From the NCBI GenBank assembly GCA_900320905.1, contig ONTZ01000016.1, positions 1-64,000 on the forward strand: a stretch of DNA of 64,000 bases, given 5' to 3'. The DNA comes from an uncultured Prevotella sp. (GTDB lineage Bacteria; Bacteroidota; Bacteroidia; Bacteroidales; Bacteroidaceae). Both the position numbers and the translations under genes were made by a program. This document shows positions 34,303-42,384 of this stretch, in pieces. The stretch's first letter is position 1; each line of letters begins with the position of its first letter. A model generated the notes under the pieces. It did no database searches, had not been told where the DNA came from, and worked only from the letters and a program-made list of their open reading frames with translations.

Positions 34303-34334
34303 CAAAGGTACGACTTTTCAGCCGAATAAACAAA
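34303..34334 (-). promoter_or_regulatory. ior operon promoter
   Basis: Minus-strand TTTG (34334-34331) and TACCTTTG (34310-34303), spacing 20 bases. Confidence 0.65.
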
Positions 34335-34388
34335 AAAAAGCGACCTTATTTGCATAAAGCCGCATTTATATTGAATTATTATTTACTT

Positions 34389-35966
34389 TTAGAAGGAATA
34401 ACCGATTGTGAAGAGTAACTGATGACGCTTATTATTCACCTTGACGTTGTCACAGATATTGTCATCGGCAGCAAACTGGTTATCCTCATAACTCATAAAA
34501 GGTGAAAATTCTCCCTTTGTCGAACTGTACTGATAGGCAACGGAAAGGTTCAGACCGCCAATCTGATAGCCTAAGCCACAGGTGATACGGTTGGTGGCAT
34601 CCCAGTTGGTATAGTCGGTGGCCGAACTGAAATACGAACCGTCGCTCTGCAGAGTACCATCCTTGAAACCATCCTTGTTATACATCGGCGACACGTAGTT
34701 GTAACCCAGTCTGACAGCCAGTTCCGGCACGGGCTTGAACTCGGCACCCACCTTAAAGGTCGATACACCTTTCAAAGTCTGCTCCGTATGACGATTCATC
34801 ACCTCGTCGCTCTCACTTTTCTCATGATAGGTGCCATAATACCAGTCGTAATAGCCATTACCAGTATTGTAACGCGAATCAAGCGAGCCGTAGTCGGCAT
34901 ATTCATAGCCTGCACCGATGGCCAAGTTCTGACCGATGGTATGACCCAGGCTCACACCGAACTTCCACGGGGTATATAACTTGTAGTCGAGGCTCTCGAT
35001 ACTTCCTACACTATTACCGTCGATGTTCACATTGGTGGTGTTGGAAGTCGTCAGGTCATACATCGTAGGAGTAGCCACGGAGAGTCCGAAGCGAAAGGCA
35101 GACTCCTCAATAGGACGTACAATAATACCCGCCTTGATGTCGAAGCCATCACCCGAGATCTGACGATCGTCGCTGACGAGGATATTGTAATTAAAAGGAT
35201 CACCCTTTCCGTCATAACTAATGAGTCTCTCAGCATATTCGCCATAATGCTTATAATGCACCTTATGGTAGCCAACGGTAAAACCCCAGTAGAAACGGTC
35301 GCCTACATTGCCGCTCAGATTGAAGTCGTACTCACCGATATAGCCTTTGTGGTTACGGTCGAGCGTATAGGCTGTAGCCTCATCGTAATACCATGTACAA
35401 TCTTCGGTATCAAACAGCAGATTGCGGGCATAGATATCATCGAGTTGGTTGCACGAGGCATAGGATTTGTCGACGTTAGGCCAGCCCCTCTCGTCCGTAC
35501 CATTGTAAAGCAGCCCATTCTTAGCCTTGGCATAGGTCAGTTTGTTCTGCGAGGCACTATGCAACTGATCCTGTGCCGACAGGATATACCCGAAATTACG
35601 GCTCTTATGGTAGTTGAAGGCGAAGTTGACATACGTGTCACGCCCCCAACGATTGGAATAGACGAAACCTAACTGGTCGAAACTCATGCGGGTCTTGTTG
35701 GAACCAGCAAAGTCAACGGCATCCTGTTGGGTGTTCGTGCCAAAAGAGACACTGGCCACTGACCTGCGAAACAGACCGATACCTGCGGGATTGGTGCCGA
35801 TGGTCGAGATGTCGGCTCCCAAGGCATCCATAGCGCCACCCATACCCACGTAACGAGCCGTTCCGTTGAGGTCTTCTGTGGCAATCTTTGCATTCTCATA
35901 CGTCTCCTGAGCCATTACGGCGCATACCGAAGCCAGGGCGACCACTGAAATAATTATCTTTTTCAT
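34389..35966 (-). CDS. Outer membrane transport protein, OMPP1/FadL/TodX family
   Basis: 525 residues with a signal peptide (1-19, ending VMAQ). The start of the mature chain (NGTARYVGMGGAMDALGADISTIGTNPAGIGLFR) is the FadL-type hatch and first strand, and the chain ends in alternating aromatic strands (LSVAYQYSSTKGEFSP, HQLLFTIGYSF). A 14-strand barrel taking up hydrophobic compounds is expected; Bacteroidota copies are sometimes called hemin receptors without proof. It lies 39 bases downstream of the Tyr/Trp/Gly-rich protein and is probably co-transcribed. Confidence 0.88.
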   Translation of the reverse strand: MKKIIISVVALASVCAVMAQETYENAKIATEDLNGTARYVGMGGAMDALGADISTIGTNPAGIGLFRRSVASVSFGTNTQQDAVDFAGSNKTRMSFDQLGFVYSNRWGRDTYVNFAFNYHKSRNFGYILSAQDQLHSASQNKLTYAKAKNGLLYNGTDERGWPNVDKSYASCNQLDDIYARNLLFDTEDCTWYYDEATAYTLDRNHKGYIGEYDFNLSGNVGDRFYWGFTVGYHKVHYKHYGEYAERLISYDGKGDPFNYNILVSDDRQISGDGFDIKAGIIVRPIEESAFRFGLSVATPTMYDLTTSNTTNVNIDGNSVGSIESLDYKLYTPWKFGVSLGHTIGQNLAIGAGYEYADYGSLDSRYNTGNGYYDWYYGTYHEKSESDEVMNRHTEQTLKGVSTFKVGAEFKPVPELAVRLGYNYVSPMYNKDGFKDGTLQSDGSYFSSATDYTNWDATNRITCGLGYQIGGLNLSVAYQYSSTKGEFSPFMSYEDNQFAADDNICDNVKVNNKRHQLLFTIGYSF

Positions 35967-36005
35967 AACGCTATTATCTCTAAATTGTTAATTCTCAATA
36001 TTCAA

Positions 36006-37064
36006 TTACCTGCGTCGACCGCCGCCGAAACTGCCGCCGCCACCGCCGCTGCTACGGCTACCACCAATAGTGCTGCCTCCACCACGGCTACCACCGAACG
36101 AACCACCACCGGAGGAACTGCCCATCGAACTACTAGATGAAGAACTGACAGAACTTGTTGTACGAGTCGGGCTGTTAGTGAAACCACCAGACTGATTTCT
36201 GTTGCTTGAAGTATTCGAAGTAGAATAGGTTCTGTTGGCACGATTTCCACCGAAGTTACCTGAGGCGTTACGAACCGTCGTACGCTGTACAGAGCCTGAC
36301 GATGCTGCTGTCGTACGAGTACTGCTGGCACGGTTGCCGCCAAGTGCCGAACCTCCGAATGTGCCAGAACTATGGGTAGTAGTGCGCCCGTTGGATATGC
36401 CGCGTGGCCCAGTGTAGTCTATACGGCCGTGATTCTGCGTGCCTGTCGTACGATTAGCAGAATAGCGACGGGGAGCACCGCCGTAATAGACATCCACAAA
36501 ATAGGGATAGCCTACGCTATAGTAGCCATAGTAGCCATAGCGCCAAGGATCGTACCATCCATAGTATCCATAATAGAAGGGATCATAATAACCATAATAC
36601 CAAGGATCGCGCCATCCATAGTAGCCGTAGTACCAGGGATCGTAATAGCCATAGTACCAGGGATCATAGAAACCTCCGTACCAGCCGTAACGGCTGTAAT
36701 ACCAAGGCGAATGCCAACTCAATCCCCAGTTCCAGGTGTCACGTCCGAGGTGATAGCCTGCCCAGAAGGCTGCATTGTCGGAGAGATCGTAATCGTCGAA
36801 CCGTTGCATCCTCTTGGTCAGTTCAAAATCCTCAGTAACAATAGAATCTGGATATACACCTTTCTGACCATCAAACTCAATGATGTCGTTGGTAGAGTCG
36901 TTCTGAATCACCTCGTATTGGCTCTTCACACGATTATTGATTGGTGTCGTTACTTCCACCACCTCTGCTCTCTTCTTCTTGGGAACGAAGTAGAGGTCGT
37001 CCTGAGCCACCATCGAGAGTGGCAGGGCTCCCATCAGGACTGAGATCATGAAAAACTTCTTCAT
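36006..37064 (-). CDS. Secreted Tyr/Trp/Gly-rich low-complexity protein
   Basis: 352 residues from MKKFFMISVLMGALPLSMVAQ (signal peptide). Residues about 25-100 look ordinary. Then come repeated Tyr/Trp blocks of the type DPWYYGYY, GGFYDPWYYGYY, GWYDPWRYGYY (about 120-190), and a Ser/Thr/Asn/Gly/Arg-rich tail ending in glycine runs and RRR. The nucleotide sequence of the YYGYY part is a degenerate tandem repeat (about 36510-36690). The composition suggests an adhesive or matrix-forming secreted protein; no enzyme motif is seen. Two TAnnTTTG-like elements (37100-37093 and 37123-37116) lie upstream. Confidence 0.85.
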   Translation of the reverse strand: MKKFFMISVLMGALPLSMVAQDDLYFVPKKKRAEVVEVTTPINNRVKSQYEVIQNDSTNDIIEFDGQKGVYPDSIVTEDFELTKRMQRFDDYDLSDNAAFWAGYHLGRDTWNWGLSWHSPWYYSRYGWYGGFYDPWYYGYYDPWYYGYYGWRDPWYYGYYDPFYYGYYGWYDPWRYGYYGYYSVGYPYFVDVYYGGAPRRYSANRTTGTQNHGRIDYTGPRGISNGRTTTHSSGTFGGSALGGNRASSTRTTAASSGSVQRTTVRNASGNFGGNRANRTYSTSNTSSNRNQSGGFTNSPTRTTSSVSSSSSSSMGSSSGGGSFGGSRGGGSTIGGSRSSGGGGGSFGGGRRR

Positions 37065-37092
37065 ATTCGTCACATTTTAATGATTCACGCTG

Positions 37093-37173
37093 CAAAATTA
37101 GTTATAATTATACTGCAAATATAGGGAAAAACCCTAAACAACGATAGGTTTTTCCCTATTTTTTGTAAATTTG
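37093..37173. promoter_or_regulatory. Divergent promoter region with a 13-bp perfect inverted repeat
   Basis: TAATTTTG (37100-37093) and TATATTTG (37123-37116) face left; TAAATTTG (37166-37173) faces right towards prmA. ATAGGGAAAAACC (37121-37133) and GGTTTTTCCCTAT (37147-37159) are a perfect 13-bp inverted repeat with a 13-base centre. The right arm lies where a -33 region of the prmA promoter would be. Operator or hairpin; a terminator is unlikely because both flanking genes point away. Confidence 0.55.
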
Positions 37174-37194
37174 CACCAAATTTTAACATCCAAT

Positions 37195-38091
37195 ATGAAA
37201 TATTACGAGGTAGAATTCACCCTATCACCCATTAGTGCTGACGCCTGCGATCTGTTAGCATCCCTCGCCGGAGAGGCAGGTTTCGAGACTTTCGAAGAAA
37301 CGGAAACAGGACTCAAAGGCTATGTGCAGCAGTCATTCTTCAATGAAGCCGCCCTCAAGACAGCCCTCGACGATTTCCCCTTTGAAGGCATCACCATCAC
37401 TTACGACATCCGCGAAGCAGAAGATAAGGACTGGAACGAGCAATGGGAAAACGAAGGCTTCGAGCCCATCGTGGTGAAAAAAAAAGAAGTGAACAGCGGA
37501 AAGTGTATTGTAATCCACGACGGACGCCACCTGCCAGACCCTTCACTGTTCACTTCTCATTGTTCACTTCTCACTTCTATTGAGATCGATGCAAAATTGG
37601 CCTTCGGCACCGGCACCCACGAAACTACCCGTATGGTCTGTTCCACTCTCCTCGAACACATGGGGACAGTATGTTCGCCCCGAGTTTTGGACTGCGGCAC
37701 AGGTACCGGCATCCTCTCTATCTGCGCCCTGAAACTGGGAGCCGCCTCTGCCGTCGGCTACGACATTGACGAATGGAGCGTCGACAATGCCCATCACAAT
37801 GCCGTCATCAACCAGGTCGACGACCGCTTCACCGCCCTTCTCGGCGATGCCTCTATATTATATAATAAGGTGGAAGGACTTTTCGACCTGATTCTGGCAA
37901 ACATCAACCGCAACATCCTATTGGCTGATATACCCCTGTTCCGCCAGAAGATGGCCCCCGATGCCCGCCTCATCCTTAGCGGTTTCTACACCGATGACAT
38001 CCCCCTGCTCGTGGAACGCGCCGCCACCCTCGGTCTGACCCTCGAATCCCAGAAACAAGAAAATTCCTGGGCCTGTCTCACCTTCCGCTAA
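37195..38091 (+). CDS. prmA: Ribosomal protein L11 methyltransferase
   Basis: 298 residues from MKYYEVEFTLSP at 37195. The N-terminal ferredoxin-like substrate domain is followed by the SAM-binding methyltransferase: LAFGTGTHETTRM, LDCGTGTGILSICALKLGA (motif I), DIDEWSVDNAHHNAVIN (motif II) and ILANINRNILLADI (motif IV). It trimethylates L11. Between the two domains the chain contains SLFTSHCSLLTS, encoded by a TTCACTTCTCA-type repeat (37542-37578) that other members lack as far as I recall. Promoter element TAAATTTG at 37166-37173. Confidence 0.95.
   Translation: MKYYEVEFTLSPISADACDLLASLAGEAGFETFEETETGLKGYVQQSFFNEAALKTALDDFPFEGITITYDIREAEDKDWNEQWENEGFEPIVVKKKEVNSGKCIVIHDGRHLPDPSLFTSHCSLLTSIEIDAKLAFGTGTHETTRMVCSTLLEHMGTVCSPRVLDCGTGTGILSICALKLGAASAVGYDIDEWSVDNAHHNAVINQVDDRFTALLGDASILYNKVEGLFDLILANINRNILLADIPLFRQKMAPDARLILSGFYTDDIPLLVERAATLGLTLESQKQENSWACLTFR
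37542..37578 (+). repeat. In-frame TTCACTTCTCA-type repeat within prmA
   Basis: Three imperfect copies of a TTCACTTCTCA-like unit in the linker before the SAM-binding domain. The reverse complement (AGAAGTGAGAAGTGAA) resembles the GTGAAGAGTGAAGAAT repeats in the feoAB linker. Confidence 0.6.
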
Positions 38092-38134
38092 TGAAACCTA
38101 TGTCAGCGGCAATCTTTAGATTGACAAAAGAAAA

Positions 38135-38162
38135 AGAGATGAAATCTGTTGATTTCATCTCT
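38135..38162 (-). terminator. tRNA-Arg terminator
   Basis: Perfect 12-bp stem AGAGATGAAATC (38135-38146) / GATTTCATCTCT (38151-38162), TGTT loop. On the minus strand it starts 4 bases after the tRNA 3' end and is followed by TTTTTCTTTT. Confidence 0.85.
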
Positions 38163-38166
38163 CTCG

Positions 38167-38240
38167 TGATTCCGGCGGGATTCAAACCCACAACCTTCTG
38201 ATCCGTAGTCAGATGCTCTATTCAGTTGAGCTACGGAACC
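38167..38240 (-). tRNA. tRNA-Arg (anticodon ACG)
   Basis: 74 bases on the minus strand, from GGTTCCG (38240-38234) to CGGAATCA (38174-38167). Acceptor arms pair fully with one G-U. The anticodon loop CTACGGA is closed by TCTGA/TCAGA, giving ACG, which after A34 deamination reads CGU/CGC/CGA. The T arm contains GGGTTTGAATCCC. CCA is not encoded; the next bases are CGAG. Confidence 0.95.
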
Positions 38241-38338
38241 CTTTGTTCCTTTTTGCGGGTGCAAAGGTACACACTTTTTCTGAACTGACCAAATCTTTTA
38301 GGGACTTTTTTAGAAAAAAGTGCTATTTTGCACGATTA

Positions 38339-39223
38339 TTATACGATAATACGCGTTTTATGGTAGTTTTCACGGAATTCTGACGGACTGCACCCCTTCT
38401 TCTTCTTGAAAATACGATTGAAGTTGCTCAGATTATTGAAGCCGCAACCATAGCCTATCTCGGCAATGGAATGAGTACTGTCTACCAACATTCTACTGGC
38501 ATAGCCCAGACGCAGTTCGATAATATAGTCACTGAGGTTACGACCCGTATGCAGTTTGAAGAAACGACTGAAAGCGCTCGGGCTCATACCGGCAAGACTA
38601 GCAACATCGGCGAGACGGATTTCGTCGCGATAATGGGCATTGATATAGTTCTTGACTTTCAGTACCCGACGGCTGTCACTGGCTACCTCGACCTTGGCAT
38701 AACTGCTTGTAGCAAGCGTACGAGCCCCGGGGCAAAGCGAGAGTTCGTAGAGGATACTGAGGAATTGCTGAAACGCATAAAATCCGTCCTTGATCGTGCT
38801 GAGTTTGCAGAGCATCGGATAGACCTTCATAATAGCATCCATGGGAAAGCAGAGTCCTTTTTGGGCTTCGTTCATCATCCTCTGCAATGATCTAAAAGGG
38901 TTGCGCCCGAAGATGGAGTCATCGGAGAAGTCGATATCGAAGTGAACCGTTATCTCGTGAATATCCTCACTTTGACAAACATTCTGCTCCCACACATGCT
39001 CCAAGTCTGGACCAGTGATCAGCACCAGATCGTAATCACTAATCACCTCGTTTGAGTCGCCCACAATACGCCGCACACCAGGGGCATGCTCTACGAAGTT
39101 CAGTTCAAAAACCTTGTGGTTATGAATGGGATAAGTGAACTCCTTCTTGCGGCGTTCAGCGATATAAAGCACATCCTTACCCATCAGCGGGGTAATCTCG
39201 TGGATAACCTTGCTTTCAATCAT
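38339..39223 (-). CDS. AraC family transcriptional regulator coupled to dapA
   Basis: 294 residues. The N-terminal cupin-like sensor begins near residue 20 (KEFTYPIHNHKVFELNFVEH), and the C-terminal double helix-turn-helix is complete (RLADVASLAGMSPSAFSRFFKLHTGRNLSDYI, then SIAEIGYGCGFNNLSNFNRIFKKKKGCSPSEFR). Its start overlaps the dapA stop by 4 bases (ATGA), so it is translated together with a lysine-pathway enzyme. Ligand and targets are unknown. A short GTGC/GCAC hairpin plus T6 on the minus strand just downstream may end the transcript. Confidence 0.93.
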   Translation of the reverse strand: MIESKVIHEITPLMGKDVLYIAERRKKEFTYPIHNHKVFELNFVEHAPGVRRIVGDSNEVISDYDLVLITGPDLEHVWEQNVCQSEDIHEITVHFDIDFSDDSIFGRNPFRSLQRMMNEAQKGLCFPMDAIMKVYPMLCKLSTIKDGFYAFQQFLSILYELSLCPGARTLATSSYAKVEVASDSRRVLKVKNYINAHYRDEIRLADVASLAGMSPSAFSRFFKLHTGRNLSDYIIELRLGYASRMLVDSTHSIAEIGYGCGFNNLSNFNRIFKKKKGCSPSEFRENYHKTRIIV

Positions 39224-40107
39224 ATCTTCAATTCCTTGAGGATTTCCGACATGCGCTGCATATTCTTGATGCGCATGGGAACCAGCGGCAGACGGAGCAC
39301 GTTCTGAATAAAGCCCATCTCGCTGAGCATAGCCTTTACACCAGCGGGGTTACCATCGACGAAGAGCAGGGAGAAAAGATCAGTAAAACGGTGATGGATC
39401 TTGCGAGCAGGGTCATACTCACCACGCATCTGAAGGCGGATCATCTTGGAGAACTCCTTAGGCAGGGCATTGCCAATGACGCTGATAACGCCTACAGCAC
39501 CACAACTGACCATCGGGAAGGTCAAAGCATCATCGCCAGAGATAACATCAAAATCATTGGGCTTGTCCTTGATAATCTCATCGACCTGCTCCAGATTACC
39601 GCTCGCCTCCTTGATGGCCACGATATTCTGGCAGTCACGGGCCAAACGAACAGTGGTAGCAGCCTGCATGTTAACACCTGTACGGCCTGGGACATTATAC
39701 ATCACAACGGGGAGACTGGTAGCGGCAGAGATAGCCTTGAAATGCTGATAGAGTCCTTCCTGCGACGGTTTGTTATAGTACGGACAAATACTGAGTATGC
39801 CATCCACACCACGGAAATCACCCGTCTTCAATTCTTCCACGACAGCCGCCGTATTATAGCCGCCGCATCCCATCAGAATGGGAACCCGAGCCTGAACATA
39901 ATCGACAACCGTATCCTTGATTTTGAGTTTCTCGGCAGCCGTCAGCGTGGGAGTTTCTCCCGTCGTAGCAAGAATACAAAAGAAGTCGGCACCGTTGCTG
40001 AGTTGATAGTCCACCAGACGTATCAGAGCCGCATAGTCAACGGAGCCGTCTTCCTTGAATGGGGTTATAAGGGCGATGCCCAGTCCCTTGAATATATTGT
40101 GTACCAT
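39220..40107 (-). CDS. dapA: 4-hydroxy-tetrahydrodipicolinate synthase
   Basis: 295 residues from MVHNIFKGLGIALITPF at 40107; the ATG at 40167 would begin upstream of the -7 element. Schiff-base lysine in VAIKEASGN, catalytic Tyr in VVMYNVPGRTGVN, and GETPTLTA near the N-terminus. It condenses pyruvate with aspartate semialdehyde in lysine and meso-diaminopimelate synthesis. Promoter element TAAATTTG at 40162-40155. Four-base overlap with the AraC regulator downstream. Confidence 0.96.
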   Translation of the reverse strand: MVHNIFKGLGIALITPFKEDGSVDYAALIRLVDYQLSNGADFFCILATTGETPTLTAAEKLKIKDTVVDYVQARVPILMGCGGYNTAAVVEELKTGDFRGVDGILSICPYYNKPSQEGLYQHFKAISAATSLPVVMYNVPGRTGVNMQAATTVRLARDCQNIVAIKEASGNLEQVDEIIKDKPNDFDVISGDDALTFPMVSCGAVGVISVIGNALPKEFSKMIRLQMRGEYDPARKIHHRFTDLFSLLFVDGNPAGVKAMLSEMGFIQNVLRLPLVPMRIKNMQRMSEILKELKI

Positions 40108-40154
40108 ACAGTATGAATTTGCGTTACGATGCGGCAAAGTGCCGAAATCGGGTG

Positions 40155-40162
40155 CAAATTTA
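40155..40162 (-). promoter_or_regulatory. dapA promoter -7 element
   Basis: TAAATTTG on the minus strand; no good TTTG at -33. The dapA ATG is 47 bases downstream. No lysine riboswitch structure was recognised. Confidence 0.45.
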
Positions 40163-40215
40163 CACATTTTTATTCAGAAACACATCATTCTGCCCCTATT
40201 TTTTGCAAAAAAGTA

Positions 40216-41163
40216 TTATTCTGACTTAAACAGATCCTTTATGCCACCTATCGAGCCCAGCAGGTTCGTAGCCTCGTAAGGCAGGTAAACTGTCTTAGTC
40301 TTTTCACCCTCAGCCAGTTCCTGCATCATCTGGATATACTTCTGGGCCAACAGGTAGTTGGCAGGATTAGTGCTCTTGCCCACAGCCTCAGTGATAAGTT
40401 CTATAGCCTTTGCCTCGGCCTCAGCCTTACGAATACGAGCCTGAGCCTCACCTTCTGCTTCGAGGATAGCCTGATCCTTAGCAGCCTGGGCCTTATTCAC
40501 GATAGCTGTGCGCTCACCCTCAGATGCCAAGATCTCGGCAGCCTTCTGACCCTCGGAGGTCAGGATCTGAGCACGCTTGTTACGCTCAGCCTGCATCTGT
40601 TTCTCCATGGCGGTCAGTACGGAGTCGGGAGGTGTGATGTCCTGTAATTCCACACGGTTCACCTTGACGCCCCACTTGTCTGTAGCATCATCAAGCACGG
40701 CAGAGAGTTTTTTATTGATTGTATCGCGCGAGGTCAGCGTTTCATCGAGTTCAAGTTCACCAATAATGTTACGCAGGGTGGTCTGTGTCAGTTTCTCAAT
40801 GGCATTGGGCAGATTGTTGATCTCATAGGTAGCCTTGAAGGGATCGACAATCTGGAAATAGAGCAATGCATTGATCTCCGTCTGCACATTATCCTTCGTT
40901 ATCACGTTCTGCTTGGGGAAGTCGTAAACCTGTTCACGCAGATCGATGGTGGTAGAGTACTGGTAACGCCCGTGGTTGAGCACCACGATAGACTTAGCCC
41001 GATCGATGAAGGGAATGATGATGTTGATACCGGGTTTGAGAGTAGCGTAGTAACGACCAAGGCGCTCTACAATCTTCGTCTCTGACTGAGGAATAATCAC
41101 AAGTGCCATTTTGGCAAACAAAACTACCAAAACGACGATGGCAATAAATACGTAACTCATCAT
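40216..41163 (-). CDS. SPFH/band-7 protein, QmcA/paraslipin type
   Basis: 315 residues. One N-terminal membrane helix (about 3-22, YVFIAIVVLVVLFAKMAL), then a band-7 domain (SETKIVERLGRYYATLKPGINIIIPFID) and a long Ala/Glu-rich coiled coil (about 200-265). It probably oligomerises in membrane microdomains and modulates membrane proteases or stress responses. It is paired with an NfeD-family gene 12 bases upstream, the conserved arrangement for this class. Confidence 0.93.
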   Translation of the reverse strand: MMSYVFIAIVVLVVLFAKMALVIIPQSETKIVERLGRYYATLKPGINIIIPFIDRAKSIVVLNHGRYQYSTTIDLREQVYDFPKQNVITKDNVQTEINALLYFQIVDPFKATYEINNLPNAIEKLTQTTLRNIIGELELDETLTSRDTINKKLSAVLDDATDKWGVKVNRVELQDITPPDSVLTAMEKQMQAERNKRAQILTSEGQKAAEILASEGERTAIVNKAQAAKDQAILEAEGEAQARIRKAEAEAKAIELITEAVGKSTNPANYLLAQKYIQMMQELAEGEKTKTVYLPYEATNLLGSIGGIKDLFKSE

Positions 41164-41175
41164 AATAATAAATGT

Positions 41176-41637
41176 TTATTGGTTATTGTTTAATGTTTCT
41201 ACAGTAATGATAGTACTCTCACGTCCTACGACACGGACGTTGGTGTTCTCAGGGATGTCCTGGGCTTCGTTCGTAACGGCCTTCCAGATGTCGCCATCTA
41301 TCTGGACACGTCCGAAACCGTCGGCCTTGACACTCTCTACTACCCTGCCCTGACGACCCATCAAGGCATCGGCATTACTCACTCGGTTATCCTCACCTTT
41401 ATGCAGATAGCGCTGGGCAAAGGGCCGTACCCAGAAAAGGCTGATCAGTGTGAACACGGCGAATACGGCCAGTTGCACATAGAAGCCTAATCCGCAGGCT
41501 GCTGCTATGGCACCAAAAAAGGCACCAATGGAGAAACAGATGATGAAGAAATCACCCGCTGTGAGTTCCAGAATCAGACAGACGACGGCTATCACCGCCC
41601 ACATCTGCCATAAGTGCTGTGCTAAATACTCAATCAT
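41176..41637 (-). CDS. NfeD family membrane protein
   Basis: 153 residues: three or so membrane helices (about 12-75) and a C-terminal OB-fold (about 90-150, ADALMGRQGRVVESVKADGFGRVQIDGDIWKA). It is the short NfeD form without the ClpP-like protease domain, and is the usual partner of SPFH proteins such as the downstream gene. Start at 41637 lies next to a TGTAAATTGTAA-type repeat. Confidence 0.92.
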   Translation of the reverse strand: MIEYLAQHLWQMWAVIAVVCLILELTAGDFFIICFSIGAFFGAIAAACGLGFYVQLAVFAVFTLISLFWVRPFAQRYLHKGEDNRVSNADALMGRQGRVVESVKADGFGRVQIDGDIWKAVTNEAQDIPENTNVRVVGRESTIITVETLNNNQ

Positions 41638-41675
41638 ATCATTTACAATTTATAAAATTACAATTTACAACTTAT
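41638..41675 (-). repeat. TTGTAAATTGTAATTTTATA-type repeat upstream of the nfeD-like gene
   Basis: The coding strand has AAGTTGTAAATTGTAATTTT followed by ATAAATTGTAAATG before the ATG. Same family as the repeats at the other four start sites. Confidence 0.6.
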
Positions 41676-41699
41676 TGATCAATTTGTTTATTTCTCATT

Positions 41700-42347
41700 T
41701 TATAGTGAGAGGACAAAGTCATCCCAGTCCTTCGACGAGCCTTTTTGTCCGAAGACTTTCTGATAGAGACGGCTTCGGGTGGAGGCTACACTCTCCTTCG
41801 AATGTGCCGTCAACAGGGCAATGTCCTTCGGCTGTACCCTCACCTTAATGAGCAGACTGACGTGATAGTCCTGCTCCGTCATCCGATAGAGGCTATAGAG
41901 TTTCTCGGTAAAGCCTGTATAGACACCATTTACGATTTCCGACAATTCCGCCCAGTCCTCATGTCCCAGACTACGCCCGCTATTCAAGTATTTCTGAATC
42001 CGATGGTAGATACTGGAGGTAAAGATAATTGTCTCTGCCTGCTGGCGCTTCTCGTTCTCAATAATCGCCACCTTATTATTATAATCAAGCGTGGCTTTCT
42101 TCTCCTCCAATTCCAGACGGAGCAGGGAGTTCTCATCGCCAAGTTTTTGAAGCAGCGTCTCCAACTCACGGATCTTGGCCTCGTTCTGATCTATGTTCTG
42201 ACGGCTCTGGGCCTGTTGCAGTTCCTGAAGGGCGCGTACCTTATCAAGACGCTCCTGCAAGGCCAGCACCTTCCGCCGACTGCTCTGCACTGTCACGATG
42301 AACAGCACCGCATAAACCAGTATTCCTATCAGCATTTCGTAAATCAT
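41700..42347 (-). CDS. Membrane-anchored coiled-coil protein with C-terminal DNA-binding-like domain
   Basis: 215 residues from MIYEMLIGILVYAVLFIVTVQ at 42347. One membrane helix (about 5-23) is followed by a long coiled coil (about 28-100), then a domain whose end (DIALLTAHSKESVASTRSRLYQKVFGQKGSSKDWDDFVLSL) looks like the C-terminal helix-turn-helix common in Bacteroidota regulators that carry periplasmic TPR or sensor parts; here the sensor is missing. It could regulate the divergent TonB receptor, with the TTYGCAA repeats between the genes as possible sites. The promoter (42352-42383) is so close to the ATG that the transcript would be leaderless. Confidence 0.8.
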   Translation of the reverse strand: MIYEMLIGILVYAVLFIVTVQSSRRKVLALQERLDKVRALQELQQAQSRQNIDQNEAKIRELETLLQKLGDENSLLRLELEEKKATLDYNNKVAIIENEKRQQAETIIFTSSIYHRIQKYLNSGRSLGHEDWAELSEIVNGVYTGFTEKLYSLYRMTEQDYHVSLLIKVRVQPKDIALLTAHSKESVASTRSRLYQKVFGQKGSSKDWDDFVLSL

Positions 42348-42351
42348 AGCG

Positions 42352-42383
42352 CAAAGGTACGAATAAAAAACGAAACCTCCAAA
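42352..42383 (-). promoter_or_regulatory. Promoter of the membrane-anchored regulator
   Basis: Minus-strand TTTG (42383-42380) and TACCTTTG (42359-42352), spacing 20 bases. The start codon at 42347 lies only 4 bases downstream of the -7 element. Confidence 0.65.
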
Positions 42384-42384
42384 A

